64,000 nucleotides of DNA from JARRPM01 sp963792815 (lineage in GTDB: Bacteria; Pseudomonadota; Gammaproteobacteria; Pseudomonadales; Halieaceae), in the NCBI GenBank assembly GCA_963792815.1, contig CAWBXR010000003.1, positions 253,512 to 317,511 of the forward strand, in the 5' to 3' direction. Each line of letters begins with the position of its first letter. Positions within the stretch are counted from its first letter, which is position 1. The notes under the pieces are model-generated. The model was not told where the DNA came from. It saw only the letters and a list, made by a program, of their open reading frames with translations, and searched no databases. The position numbers and the translations under genes are program-made. Below, piece by piece: positions 44,315 to 54,163 of the stretch.

Positions 44315-44445
44315 TGAGTCATAGCTCAGGTAAGGATTGGTTTGCGGATTCGCTATGTTTGCGTGTGGCGCACGATTCGCGCTGAAACGCTCACCAGCCT
44401 TGATATGATTGACTACCCATTATCTCTGCCTCCGAAATTGCCCGA

Positions 44446-44616
44446 GTGTTCATAGTCACTGCCATTAGCGTGTTGATTGAGGCATTGAGCGCCGAACCAA
44501 GTGAAGACTGTTTGAAGATTCAGGTGCTCGATAAACGAGAAGGTGTTTTCTGGGAATTGATTGCGCTGGGGCAAGGCTTAGCTCGCATTTTTGAGATATC
44601 TTCGCAGCATGGTTGA
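44446..44616 (+). CDS. possible small ORF before the tandem usp gene
   Basis: A GTG-started frame of 56 residues, FIVTAISVLIEALSAEPSED, then KIQVLDKREGVFWELIALG. The composition looks protein-like and it ends 13 bases before the usp start. There is no clear ribosome-binding site and no family is recognised. The rest of 44315-44629 shows nothing. Confidence 0.3.
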   Translation: MFIVTAISVLIEALSAEPSEDCLKIQVLDKREGVFWELIALGQGLARIFEISSQHG

Positions 44617-44629
44617 TGAGGAGAAGGTA

Positions 44630-45613
44630 ATGAAGCATTTTAAAAAAATACTCTGTGCGGTTGAGTCGGAGAAAGAGTGCAAGCCCTTCCTGGAACGTGC
44701 CGTTAGGCTGGCGGAGACTAACCAAGCTAGCCTGACCGTAATTGACATGGCCCCTCTTATGATACCGAGCATCGGAACTGCTGAAGGTGGCTCGATCTCG
44801 GTCAGTGTGCAAGATGCAATGGTGAATAGCCATGCGCGAGAACTGGAAGCGCTCGTTGATCCATATCGTAAACGGGCCAAGATTAAAACAAAAATTCTGG
44901 TGGGTACTCCTTTTCTCGAGATCATTCGGGAGGTGCTGAGTGGCTTGCATGATCTGGTTATAAAGATGCCTGAAAGTCAGCACTGGGCGCACCGATTCTT
45001 TGGCAGTGATGATATGCACCTGTTGCGCAAGTGCCCTTGCCCGGTATGGCTAATCAAGCCGGGGGCCCCCGACGCGTATCGGTGCATTCTGGCGGCGGTC
45101 GATGTCGATGATGGATATGCACCTCAAGAGATGGAAACACGCCGTGCGCTCAACCATGAAATTATCGAGAGGGCCACCGCGATCGCGGTGGCGGATTCTG
45201 CCGAGCTTCACATTGCGCACGCGTGGCAAGCAGTGAGCGAGAGCGCTTTGCGTCACAGCGTATTCGTGCAGAAAACAGAAAAGGAAGTCGATATCTATGT
45301 TGACCAGGTAAGGCAGCACCACAACGCCAGTTTGGAGGCGCTACTGGCGGAGGTTGCCATCACTCAGGGGCAGGCTTCACTGGATTATCTGGAACCAAAA
45401 ACACACCTTATAAACGGCTGGGCGCGGCAGGTGATTCCGGCGCTGGCCAAAAACATCGGGGCAGACGTTGTCGTTATGGGGACGGTCGCACGAACCGGTG
45501 TTCCGGGTTTCATTATTGGCAATACCGCCGAGACGATTCTGAATCACCTCGATTGCTCCGTGCTCGCGATCAAGCCACCGGGGTTTGTCACGCCGATTAA
45601 GCTGGGCGGCTGA
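44630..45613 (+). CDS. tandem-domain universal stress protein
   Basis: From the ATG at 44630 (GAGGAGAAGG upstream) the product has 327 residues and two Usp folds, starting MKHFKKILCAVESEKECKPF. It closely follows the 38104 product: HLLRKCPCPVWLIKPGAPDA in the middle, then GTVARTGVPGFIIGNTAETI and DCSVLAIKPPGFVTP at the end. The two genes are clearly paralogues within the island. It precedes acetate kinase by about 100 bases. Confidence 0.88.
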   Translation: MKHFKKILCAVESEKECKPFLERAVRLAETNQASLTVIDMAPLMIPSIGTAEGGSISVSVQDAMVNSHARELEALVDPYRKRAKIKTKILVGTPFLEIIREVLSGLHDLVIKMPESQHWAHRFFGSDDMHLLRKCPCPVWLIKPGAPDAYRCILAAVDVDDGYAPQEMETRRALNHEIIERATAIAVADSAELHIAHAWQAVSESALRHSVFVQKTEKEVDIYVDQVRQHHNASLEALLAEVAITQGQASLDYLEPKTHLINGWARQVIPALAKNIGADVVVMGTVARTGVPGFIIGNTAETILNHLDCSVLAIKPPGFVTPIKLGG

Positions 45614-45719
45614 CGCCGTATGCCAGCTTCTCGTTTTTTGATGGTCTTATATGCCACCGAGCTGGCGTTCAGTTTGATGTTGAAATTAGACGCAGAGACG
45701 AGTCGGGTCGAGTTATCAG

Positions 45720-46955
45720 ATGGCGAGTGAGACCATAGTGCAGATGAACGGCGCAGAGCCTAAGGAACGCAATACCACTATCTTGGTGGTAAACTGCGGT
45801 AGTTCCTCGGTCAAGTTCAAGCTTTACAACGTGCATGGCGGGCCGTCTATAGCCGGTGGTTGGCTGGAGGGGATAGGCAGCACTGATGCGGCTCTTTCGT
45901 ACGCTCGCAATTCGGAACCGATCAGCAATCGCCCTCTTACTGCACCTGACTATGTCAGTGCTGTGTCTACTGTATTTCGTTTGCTCCAAGAAGAAGGACT
46001 TGTAGATAATCCTCTCGCGCCGTGGGCCATCGGTCACCGGGTGGTGCATGGCGGCGAGCGGTATAACGCCCCTGCGTTAATCGACGACAATCTGGTCTTT
46101 TACCTGGAGGCGATCAGTACGCTCGCGCCGTTGCATAATAGTGCCAGTCTGGCGGCAATACGGCTGGCACGTGATGTCTGGCCCGACGTGCCGCAAGTAG
46201 CGGTCTTCGATACGGCCTTGCATCACGATCTACCAGGGCAGGCGCGTTACTACGGGTTATCCCTAGAATTGCAGCGTGAGCTGCATATACGTCGCTATGG
46301 CTTTCATGGTTTGTCGCATCATCACGTCGCCGTTGCTGCGGCAAACTGGTTGGAGCGCCCACTCGACGAATTGAAAATAATTTCACTTCACCTGGGTAAT
46401 GGTGCTAGCGCGTGTGCCATTCACAGCGGGCGCAGCATCGATATCTCTATGGGTTTCACGCCGCTAGAGGGTCTTGTGATGGGTAGCCGTTGCGGCGACC
46501 TTGATCCGGCCTTGCCCGGCTATCTGGGTGACCACCTTGAACTGAACGGTGTGGAACTGGAACAGATGCTGCAGCAGCGAAGTGGCCTGCAGGGTTTGTG
46601 TGGCGATGCGGATATGCGACGTATTGAGCAGCGCATGGCAGCGGGTGATCGCGATGCCCAATTAGCTTTCGATATTTTCTGTTACAGGATACGCAAGTAC
46701 ATCGGAGCTTATTTTGCTGTGCTCAATGGTCTGGATGTTCCTGTCTTCACCGCAGGTATCGGTGGGCACTCCGCTGCTGTGCGCTCGGCGGTGTGTGGCA
46801 ATCTGGAGGCTTTGGGTATCAGCGTGGATGCAAGGACTAACGAGGTGGTAGATGGCGGCATCTCGGACATAAGCGATGTGAGTTTACCCGTTCGTGTTCT
46901 GGTTATACCCTCCGATGAAGAATTGGAAATGGCCCGAGCCATGGTTCGCTGCTGA
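45720..46955 (+). CDS. ackA: acetate kinase
   Basis: A 411-residue ASKHA-fold enzyme: ILVVNCGSSSVKFKLYNVHG, then GHRVVHGGERYNAPALID, YGFHGLSHHHVAVAAANWL, ISLHLGNGASACAIHSGRSI and GFTPLEGLVMGSRCGDLDP. It converts acetyl phosphate and ADP to acetate and ATP in the cytosol. Next to phosphoketolase, which makes acetyl phosphate, it completes a bypass that yields ATP without respiration. No phosphotransacetylase gene is present. The ATG at 45744 is an alternative start. Confidence 0.95.
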   Translation: MASETIVQMNGAEPKERNTTILVVNCGSSSVKFKLYNVHGGPSIAGGWLEGIGSTDAALSYARNSEPISNRPLTAPDYVSAVSTVFRLLQEEGLVDNPLAPWAIGHRVVHGGERYNAPALIDDNLVFYLEAISTLAPLHNSASLAAIRLARDVWPDVPQVAVFDTALHHDLPGQARYYGLSLELQRELHIRRYGFHGLSHHHVAVAAANWLERPLDELKIISLHLGNGASACAIHSGRSIDISMGFTPLEGLVMGSRCGDLDPALPGYLGDHLELNGVELEQMLQQRSGLQGLCGDADMRRIEQRMAAGDRDAQLAFDIFCYRIRKYIGAYFAVLNGLDVPVFTAGIGGHSAAVRSAVCGNLEALGISVDARTNEVVDGGISDISDVSLPVRVLVIPSDEELEMARAMVRC

Positions 46956-47041
46956 GTCAGACCCCAGTTGCCTACGAAGCAACACGCAAATCGTGAAGTT
47001 CAAAGCCAGCCACACTCAACCACAGATATGTAGGAAATCAC

Positions 47042-49432
47042 ATGACTGATCCTGCCGATGAAACTGTAGAGCTTGGTGTACCAGCCGACTCGGAACTGCA
47101 ATTCTTGGATGCCTGGTGGCGCGCCGCCAACTATCTGGCTGCCGGTATGATCTACCTGCAGGCCAACCCGCTATTGCGTGAACCGCTCAGGCCCGAGCAC
47201 ATCAAAAGCCGGCTACTTGGTCACTGGGGCACCAGTCCCGGTCTGTCGTTTATGTACGCGCATCTCAATCGCCTGATCGTCCAGCATGATCTCAATGCAA
47301 TCTTTCTCGCCGGCCCGGGCCATGGCGCCCCCGGTGTGTTGGCGCCGGTCTATCTTGAAGGTACTTATTCAGAGGTCTACCCGGACAAAGGCGAGGATGT
47401 AGAAGGACTGCGACGCTTCTTCAAGCAGTTTTCGTTTCCAGGCGGTATCGGCAGTCATTGCACCCCGGAGACCCCGGGCTCCATCCACGAGGGGGGAGAG
47501 TTGGGATATAGCCTGTCGCATGCCTTCGGTGCCGCTTTTGACAATCCGGACTTGTTGGTGGCCGTGGCGATTGGCGACGGTGAAGCGGAGACTGGCCCTC
47601 TGGCCACGGCCTGGCACTCGAACAAGTTTCTCAACCCAATCCGCGACGGCGCGGTGCTGCCAATCCTTCATCTGAACGGCTACAAGATCAACAACCCCAC
47701 AGTGCTGGCGCGGATCGACCATGAGGAATTAGAGCAGCTCCTGAAAGGATATGGCTGGACGCCGCATTTCGTCGAGGGTGACGACCCGATGACCATGCAC
47801 CGTCTGATGGCCGCTACGCTGGAGCAGTGCCTGATCGAAATCCACACCATCCAGGGTGCGGCGCGCGATAGTGGGCAGCCGAGCCGCGGGCGCTGGCCGA
47901 TGGTCGTGCTGCGCAGCCCCAAGGGCTGGACCGGACCAAGGGAAGTTGATGGTCGCAAGCTAGAGGGATCCTGGCGATCTCATCAGGTACCCTTGTCTGG
48001 TCTGCACAACAACCCGGCACACTTGAAACTGCTCGAAGCCTGGTTGAAGAGCTACCGTCCCGAGGAGCTGTTCGACGAGGCAGGCCGCTTGGTCCCCGCC
48101 CTCAGGGAACTGGCACCGAAAGGCAGTCGCCGGATGAGCGCCAATCCGCATGCCAATGGCGGGCTACTGCGGCGGCCACTACGCTTGCCGGACTTTCGCG
48201 ACTACGCCGAGGCGGTGTCGACGCCAGGTCAGGAAGTCGCATACAACACCAAGCCCCTGGGCCGTTTCTTGCGTGACATCATGGTGCGAAACCCAGGGAA
48301 CTTTCGGGTGTTTGGCCCGGACGAAAACACTTCCAACAAACTGGACGCCATCTATGAGGTCAGCAAAAAGCTCTGGCTGGCGAAATATCTACCCGAAGAC
48401 GCCGAAGGTGGCGAGTTGTCACCGGACGGCCGGGTTATGGAGATGCTGTCTGAGCATACCTTGGAGGGCTGGCTGGAGGGTTATATCCTGACCGGGCGGC
48501 ATGGCTTCTTCTCCACCTATGAAGCCTTCGTCCATGTCATCGATTCCATGTACAACCAGCATGCCAAGTGGCTGGCCATCTGCGAGGATATCCCCTGGCG
48601 CGCACCCATTGCATCGCTGAATCTGCTGATTACGTCTACAGTATGGCGCCAGGATCACAATGGCTTTACTCATCAGGACCCAGGCTTTCTCGACGTGGTT
48701 GTTAACAAGAACCCAGCAGTTACCCGGATTTACTTGCCGGCGGACGTGAACACGTTATTGTCAGTCAGCGATCATTGCCTGCGCAGTCACAATGACATCA
48801 ACGTCATCGTTGCAGACAAACAGCAGCATGTGCAGTATCTGGACATGGATGCCGCCGTTCGTCATTGCACCAAAGGGATTGGAGTCTGGGATTGGGCCAG
48901 CAACGACCAGGGCAGTGAGCCAGATGTCGTGATGGCAGGTTGCGGAGACATTCCCACTCAGGAGGCCTTGGCTGCTACTGCGCTGCTGCGCGAATTTTTC
49001 CCCGATCTGAAAATTCGCTTTATCAATGTTGTCGACCTCTTCCGTATGCAATCGAGTGGTGAGCACCCTCACGGACTTTCGGATCGAGACTTCGACAGTC
49101 TATTTACGGTCAACAAACCGATCATCTTCAATTTCCATGGCTATCCGTGGCTGATCCATAGGCTGGCTTATCGCCGCACCAATCACAACAACCTTCATGT
49201 ACGCGGCTACAAGGAAAAGGGCAACATCAACACGCCTCTGGAACTGGCGATCAATAACGAGATCGATCGCTTCAGCCTGGCGATCGATGTCATCAACCGT
49301 GTGCCGCGAATTCAGGTCACTGGCGTGCATGTGAAGGAAAAGCTACGAGGCCTCCAGATCGATTGCCGGCGATATGCACATCTGCACGGTATTGATAAAC
49401 CGGAGATCAGTGAATGGCGCTGGTCCGGCTGA
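47042..49432 (+). CDS. xfp: xylulose-5-phosphate/fructose-6-phosphate phosphoketolase
   Basis: A 796-residue thiamine-diphosphate enzyme of normal family length: NYLAAGMIYLQANPLLREPL, then GHWGTSPGLSFMYAHLNRLI, the ThDP motif GDGEAETGPLATAWHSNKFL, FGPDENTSNKLDAIYEVSKK, and TSTVWRQDHNGFTHQDPGFL in the second half. It cleaves xylulose-5-P or fructose-6-P with phosphate to acetyl phosphate and a shorter sugar phosphate (glyceraldehyde-3-P or erythrose-4-P). With acetate kinase upstream and GAPDH downstream it forms a phosphoketolase pathway segment. Confidence 0.95.
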   Translation: MTDPADETVELGVPADSELQFLDAWWRAANYLAAGMIYLQANPLLREPLRPEHIKSRLLGHWGTSPGLSFMYAHLNRLIVQHDLNAIFLAGPGHGAPGVLAPVYLEGTYSEVYPDKGEDVEGLRRFFKQFSFPGGIGSHCTPETPGSIHEGGELGYSLSHAFGAAFDNPDLLVAVAIGDGEAETGPLATAWHSNKFLNPIRDGAVLPILHLNGYKINNPTVLARIDHEELEQLLKGYGWTPHFVEGDDPMTMHRLMAATLEQCLIEIHTIQGAARDSGQPSRGRWPMVVLRSPKGWTGPREVDGRKLEGSWRSHQVPLSGLHNNPAHLKLLEAWLKSYRPEELFDEAGRLVPALRELAPKGSRRMSANPHANGGLLRRPLRLPDFRDYAEAVSTPGQEVAYNTKPLGRFLRDIMVRNPGNFRVFGPDENTSNKLDAIYEVSKKLWLAKYLPEDAEGGELSPDGRVMEMLSEHTLEGWLEGYILTGRHGFFSTYEAFVHVIDSMYNQHAKWLAICEDIPWRAPIASLNLLITSTVWRQDHNGFTHQDPGFLDVVVNKNPAVTRIYLPADVNTLLSVSDHCLRSHNDINVIVADKQQHVQYLDMDAAVRHCTKGIGVWDWASNDQGSEPDVVMAGCGDIPTQEALAATALLREFFPDLKIRFINVVDLFRMQSSGEHPHGLSDRDFDSLFTVNKPIIFNFHGYPWLIHRLAYRRTNHNNLHVRGYKEKGNINTPLELAINNEIDRFSLAIDVINRVPRIQVTGVHVKEKLRGLQIDCRRYAHLHGIDKPEISEWRWSG

Positions 49433-49631
49433 TGGCAGGTACACTAATAGCACCAAAGCTATTGGCCACGTGTTATTGCGTTCTTCAGGCAGCCGTAAGG
49501 GTGCCATCGGCATGCTGAGGATTTTGTGTGTTTTGTGACCTTTCACTGCAATACGAGAGGCCAAGATAGTTGACGTCCAATAGACCCGGAATAGTTCTGC
49601 TTGTTCCTCTCGGAACGTACATGGTTAGGGC

Positions 49632-50132
49632 TTATGACATGCATAAAGTTACAGGCTGATTTTCTGAGGCAAATTTGGGACCATCATGGGGCCACACTCT
49701 TACCTTTTTATACCTCACCACCCGGACCACCTGCCGCTCCACCAGGTCCTTGCTGGTGGCCGGGTTGCCGATATGTTCGGCAATGGACGTGGATACCCCG
49801 GCATTCACCAATCGCGCCAGGTACCCCTCCGCGGCGTGGTAGGGCGCCTCGCACATGGGGATGGGCTCACCCCGGGCGGCGAGGGTGATGTCCAGCAGCT
49901 CCGCCGTCTTCCTGGCATCGTCGTAGAAAGTATAAGGCGGATAAACGCTATGGCGAGAGTAGATTGTCAGCTCTGGCTTGGTTGGAAAGTCCTGCACTCT
50001 GAGGAAAAGTCCACCATTCTTCTCGAAATCGTGCTCGTGCCGGTGAGCAGGGAACTCATATTCGTTCATTCCTGAATTCGTGCGCGCCGCGGGCCCGGCC
50101 GAGTGGTTTTCAGCTGCGTCCTTGCTGCTCAA
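49632..50132 (-). CDS. conserved-looking protein of unknown function
   Basis: A 166-residue frame: GGLFLRVQDFPTKPELTIYS, then PPYTFYDDARKTAELLDITL and CEAPYHAAEGYLARLVNAGV. There is no signal peptide or membrane helix, and I do not recognise the family. The last 20 residues look added and contain a GGGACCATCATGGGG stretch similar to the island-end segments, so the natural C-terminus may be lost. It overlaps the transposase fragment upstream by 23 bases. About 200 bases without a gene separate it from xfp. Confidence 0.45.
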   Translation of the reverse strand: MSSKDAAENHSAGPAARTNSGMNEYEFPAHRHEHDFEKNGGLFLRVQDFPTKPELTIYSRHSVYPPYTFYDDARKTAELLDITLAARGEPIPMCEAPYHAAEGYLARLVNAGVSTSIAEHIGNPATSKDLVERQVVRVVRYKKVRVWPHDGPKFASENQPVTLCMS

Positions 50133-50361
50133 GTTCCTTGCCCGGGAAAAGAGGCCATATCACGGGGGGTGCCCGGGGTGGTGGCAGTAGCGACAGGGTA
50201 GGGGAGGTCTGATCCTTGTCGCGAAGATGCGCCAGAATCTTGTCGATGATGTCCTGGTCTTCGATGCAAAAAATCACCTGTACAGACCCTCCGCAGCGGG
50301 CGCAGCCCCAGTTCTTCGGGCCGCAGTGCGGCATTTTTCCCCTTCCTGCCAGTGATCGCAT
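50110..50361 (-). pseudogene. IS91-type transposase C-terminal fragment
   Basis: The frame reads CARCGGSVQVIFCIEDQDII, then DKILAHL and LLPPPRAPPVIWPLF. This is the zinc-like CGG...IEDP.VI.KILAHL tail with the RAPP end of IS91-family transposases. Nothing of the catalytic part remains nearby. Confidence 0.65.
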
Positions 50362-50396
50362 CGCAGCCTACGTGAAGAGGGCGGCAGAGGAGGCGT

Positions 50397-51395
50397 TTAC
50401 CTCCCGATGCGGCCGAGCAGATCCAGCAGCCGCGACGAGTAGCCCATTTCGTTGTCGTACCAGGACAACACTTTCACATGGTGCTGGTCCACCACCAGAG
50501 TGCTGCTGGCGTCCACGATCGATGAGCGTCTATCGCCCACATAGTCCACCGAGACCAGTTCCTGCTCCTCGTAGCCGAGAATTCCGGCCAACTCGCCCTC
50601 GGCTGCCGCGGCCAGGGCCGCATTGACGGCTTCCCGGGTGGCTGCCTGGCGGACTTCGAAGGTGCAATCGGTGATCGAGGGGCAGGTCAGGGGCACGCGC
50701 ACCGCAAGGCCGGAAATATGGCCGTTCAGGTCCTCGAAGATGCGTCCTATAGCCTTGGCAGCTCCGGTGGAAGTCGGGATCAGGGAGGTGAAGCCGGCTC
50801 GCCCGCGGCGGGCATCCTTGCTGAAGCCGTCCATCACCACCTGGGAGGGGGTGACGGCATGAATGGTGTTGAGGGAGCCCCGCACGACGCCAAAAGTTTC
50901 GTGCAGCACCTTGAGTACGGGCGCCACGCAGTTAGTGGTACAGGAAGCGCCGCTCACAAGGCGATGCCGGGCCGGGTCGAAAGCGGCGTCATTCACGCCC
51001 ACCACGACATTGGGTATCTCGGGATCCGCCACGGGCGCACTCACTATCACGTGGCCGATGCCGGCGTCCAGGTAGGGCTGCAGCAGTTCAAGTGTCTTGA
51101 ACTTGCCGCTGCACTCAAGCAGGACATCGATGTGCTTGCCCCAGCCTGCGCCCGCACAATCCCTGCCGCGGGTCCATTGCACACGGCGCCCATCGATGAC
51201 CAGGGCGTCGCCGTCCGCCTCCGCGCGCTTGTCCCATGTGCCCTGCACTGAGTCAAAGTTGAGTAGGTAGGCGGCGTTTTGCGCATCGCCGCCCGGGTCG
51301 TTGACCTGGCAGATCTCGATATCGTCCCGCGCCCAGGCAGCGCGAAATACCAGTCGGCCAATGCGGCCAAAGCCATTGATTCCAATTTTTACCAC
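50397..51395 (-). CDS. glyceraldehyde-3-phosphate dehydrogenase, type I
   Basis: From the GTG at 51395 (AGGGAG 8 bases upstream) the product has 332 residues. VKIGINGFGRIGRLVFRAAW is the NAD-binding start, SGASCTTNCVAP holds the catalytic Cys (C152), and SWYDNEMGYSSRLLDL is the standard end. It oxidises glyceraldehyde-3-P with phosphate to 1,3-bisphosphoglycerate. On the opposite strand from phosphoketolase but next to it, it would use the triose phosphate that enzyme releases. A frame extended to 51443 exists but starts before the recognised N-terminus. Confidence 0.95.
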   Translation of the reverse strand: MVKIGINGFGRIGRLVFRAAWARDDIEICQVNDPGGDAQNAAYLLNFDSVQGTWDKRAEADGDALVIDGRRVQWTRGRDCAGAGWGKHIDVLLECSGKFKTLELLQPYLDAGIGHVIVSAPVADPEIPNVVVGVNDAAFDPARHRLVSGASCTTNCVAPVLKVLHETFGVVRGSLNTIHAVTPSQVVMDGFSKDARRGRAGFTSLIPTSTGAAKAIGRIFEDLNGHISGLAVRVPLTCPSITDCTFEVRQAATREAVNAALAAAAEGELAGILGYEEQELVSVDYVGDRRSSIVDASSTLVVDQHHVKVLSWYDNEMGYSSRLLDLLGRIGR

Positions 51396-52251
51396 GATAA
51401 AAACTCCCTTGTTCGATCTCTCGGTTCCGAAGGGCCGTAGCACGCAGCCCTTTACATGCCAGTTGAGCTATATGGCGCCTTAGAAGATAGGGCGTGTTAA
51501 CTGCTTGCTGCGAGTAGATTGTCTGGTTTGGCTTGGAAAGCTGTACTGTGATTTGCGTCGAATTGCGCATTAGGGATGCTATGCCAGTTTCAGCTGCAAA
51601 TCAACAGCCTGTTGTCAGGGATGGGTATCGACATTGCCCTGCGGCTGGAGGTACTGCAAGACGCTTCAGTAATAGCCCTGAAGGTCAGGAATTCACGCCG
51701 CTGGACTCCGGCCAGCTCCGCCTGTCTGGAGGCTTCGGGACACCGCGAAAAGGGGTTGATCTACCCAATCACCGGGTACCAACATGATGATTTCCCTGAC
51801 GGACCTGAATTCATTCTGGGGCGAGCGATGAAACGTGCTGCCGATACACACTTGTCTGTGCAGCGGCCAGCCGGTGTTGAAAATTTGCCGTGTTCCAGTC
51901 GGCCAGTGATTACGAGAGAGCTTAAGAAGAACGGGCGTTCTGGTGGGCGGCAGGCGCTTTGCCGCGATCGCCGGGCGGCTGATATACCGGCACAGCCGCT
52001 CGAGCTTCTGGCATTGATTGGCTCGCGCCGCCACGCCAGCATGTAATGAGGACCAACGGCCATTCTCCATCCGCTTTGCAAATGGTTTGCTGGCATAAAA
52101 ACCCGGTGTAAGGACTGGTGGTTGAGTTACCTGTGGGTCGCAATAAGAGCAATCCCTGCCGATTTGGCACAAGACTGATCGTTGCCGGCCCGGGGTTCGC
52201 AGAGGCCGGGGTAGGTCAACCTGTATTTACGCGCAGGAATGTCGCTGCGAC
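51396..52251. other. intergenic, degenerate sequence
   Basis: About 850 bases with several overlapping open frames on both strands but no recognisable motif in any. It is likely decayed DNA between the metabolic genes and the broken hydrolase. Confidence 0.5.
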
Positions 52252-53286
52252 CTACCAGTTGAAGCCAGGGCCAATATTGTACAGGTAAATACCGTCGTTC
52301 GACTTATTCTCGAAGTCATCAGTGTCGTTGAACAGGTAGGAATACTCGGCTGCGAAATTGATGTAGGTCTTCTCCAGCACGTACAGCTTGAGGCCGGCTT
52401 CCACACCGGCAGTGCCCGTGTTGGAAACCTCTTCGACGGAGATGCCGCCGAGGTTTTGTGCCAAGGTAAGGGCGGTAAGTGCCGTCAAGAACGGATGGGA
52501 CATCTCCGGATCCTTGAAAATAGATGCAGCTCTTTGCCCGGCTGTTTCAATCAATTCCCTGGACATGACGGCGGGAACAACATGATCCTGCGCCCCGGCG
52601 ATAGATAGGAAATTCGCCGCTGCTCGCGGCAGGTTGTTGACCGGATCATAGGCTTGTGGGCAGCCGTAACCCGACAATCTACTCGGCGTCGAATCAATCA
52701 TCGACAGATTCCCGTGTTGTCCTTGTTGCTCTTGTGGCAGCGCATTTAGAAGCACAATGCCACCGAAAGACATGGCGTAAAAAAAGGCGGTATGTATAGG
52801 GGCGGGAATTGAGCATATCAATGATTTGTAAATAGTCACTAACCATGGCCTTGAGCCTGCGCTTGCCTTCCGATTTGCCATTGCCGCGGTAGTCGAAGAT
52901 GTAAACATCGACACCTGCGCTGGCGAAGTGGATGAAGTGGCTCAGTATCCGATTCGCGAGCATGGCGTTACCCGGCACCACCAGCAGTTAAGCTCGCGCA
53001 TGCTGCGTCTCGTGCCCGGTTGCAAGTGCTTTGAGTATATATCCGCGCAGGGTTCGACCATCCACGGTTCGCATGGAGATATCCTCGGCATTGGCAAGGC
53101 CTTCGACGCGCGCGGAATCCGGACTGCCAGCCATACTACTCCATAGCCAGAAAAAAAGGGCTCCTTGATTCCACATACGGTCTTCTCCAGTTCTGCATGC
53201 ACCGATTCCTCCGCGCTTGCGAAACAGGATAGCAACAAGATAACGAAATACAGGCACCGAAGCCCAATAAATCCCAGCCTAAACAT
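52252..53286 (-). pseudogene. alpha/beta-hydrolase fused to an outer-membrane protein tail, multiply frameshifted
   Basis: Pieces follow each other in different frames on the minus strand. First a signal peptide (MFRLGFIGLRCLYFVILLLS), then SMRTVDGRTLRGYILKALAT. Next VPGNAMLANRILSHFIHFAS with VYIFDYRGNGKSEGKRRLKA, the oxyanion region of alpha/beta hydrolases. Then YAMSFGGIVLLNALP with the nucleophile-elbow pattern (S-F-G-G), and GAQDHVVP, the acid/His region. The last 70 residues (KLYVLEKTYINFAAEYSYLF ... GPGFNW) look like the C-terminal strands of an outer-membrane barrel. At least three frame changes are needed. It looks like decay or fusion of two genes. Confidence 0.65.
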
Positions 53287-53554
53287 CCTCGCGACTGTTA
53301 CTGTACGATTCTCATAACTTTACCCGGATAAAAAAAGTTTCCTATACTTTCACGCAACCGTGCAAATCTCTAATCTACATACCATTAATAGAGTGTCCGG
53401 TAATGTTTATGTCTCGTCATGTTCCACGCCGCTATAGGAATGAACCGAGACACCGTTCTCTTTCAAACCCCGTAGCGGGATGGTACAACGCATGGATTAA
53501 TCTGCGCGACCCCGCCTTTACATTTGTATAGGGTGGTAGGGTGAGCAGAGCACC

Positions 53555-54070
53555 GTGACGGAGCAAGCTATGGATGAGGACAACAGCAGCGAATTGCCAG
53601 CGGCACTGCTCAACGTGGCAGCTCAACTGGCACATGAACTGCATCCCCAGCGCAAGCACATGATACGGTTGAACCTAGACAGCGCCCTCCACAAGGACTT
53701 TGACTTCGACAGCCTGGCCAGGGTGGAATTGCTGCACCGGTTGGAACGCAGTTTCAGTGTCAGTTTATCCGAGCAGGTCCTGGCCGAGGCTGAGAGCCCA
53801 CGGGATCTGCTGCGAGCGGTACAGGAGTACCAAGCGGCGCAACCGCAGCGCTCAGCTCCACAGATGAGACCAATTGACTTGGGGGATGTGGAGAGCACAC
53901 CCCTGGAGTCACAGACCGTAGTGGAGATGCTGGCGTGGCATGTCGAAAATCACCCGGACTACCTGTCCCTACCAAAAACTCAGTCCATGACTCGATTTTT
54001 ACTCTGGGACAGTGCTGGATCAACAAATTTAGGGGGACTGGTTCAGCTTGGATATAACGTTGCCGGTTAG
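53555..54070 (+). CDS. acyl carrier protein domain with truncated ligase start
   Basis: A 171-residue frame (GTG 53555 or ATG 53570). Residues about 15-90 form an ACP fold with DFDFDSLARVELLHRLERSF, where the Ser of DSL would carry phosphopantetheine. TPLESQTVVEMLAWHVENHP follows, which is how the AMP-binding domain begins in ACP-ligase-acyltransferase fusion proteins. The frame then runs into unrelated sequence and stops at the IS remnant. It is probably the 5' stub of a large acyl-activating protein. Confidence 0.6.
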   Translation: MTEQAMDEDNSSELPAALLNVAAQLAHELHPQRKHMIRLNLDSALHKDFDFDSLARVELLHRLERSFSVSLSEQVLAEAESPRDLLRAVQEYQAAQPQRSAPQMRPIDLGDVESTPLESQTVVEMLAWHVENHPDYLSLPKTQSMTRFLLWDSAGSTNLGGLVQLGYNVAG

Positions 54071-54163
54071 CGAAGAATATTGCACATAATTGACCGGTCG
54101 CTCACGTAAACTGTTAAGAATAGTCGCTCCTCTCCTGAAACAGAGAACAGCCCGGCAAGCCTA

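Noticed and set aside
44418..44435. FNR/ANR box before the second tandem usp gene
   Set aside because: TTGATATGATTGAC has only one good half-site; the second does not read ATCAA.
51576..52046. 156-codon plus-strand frame upstream of GAPDH
   Set aside because: No motif, odd composition, and overlapping frames of similar length on the other strand.
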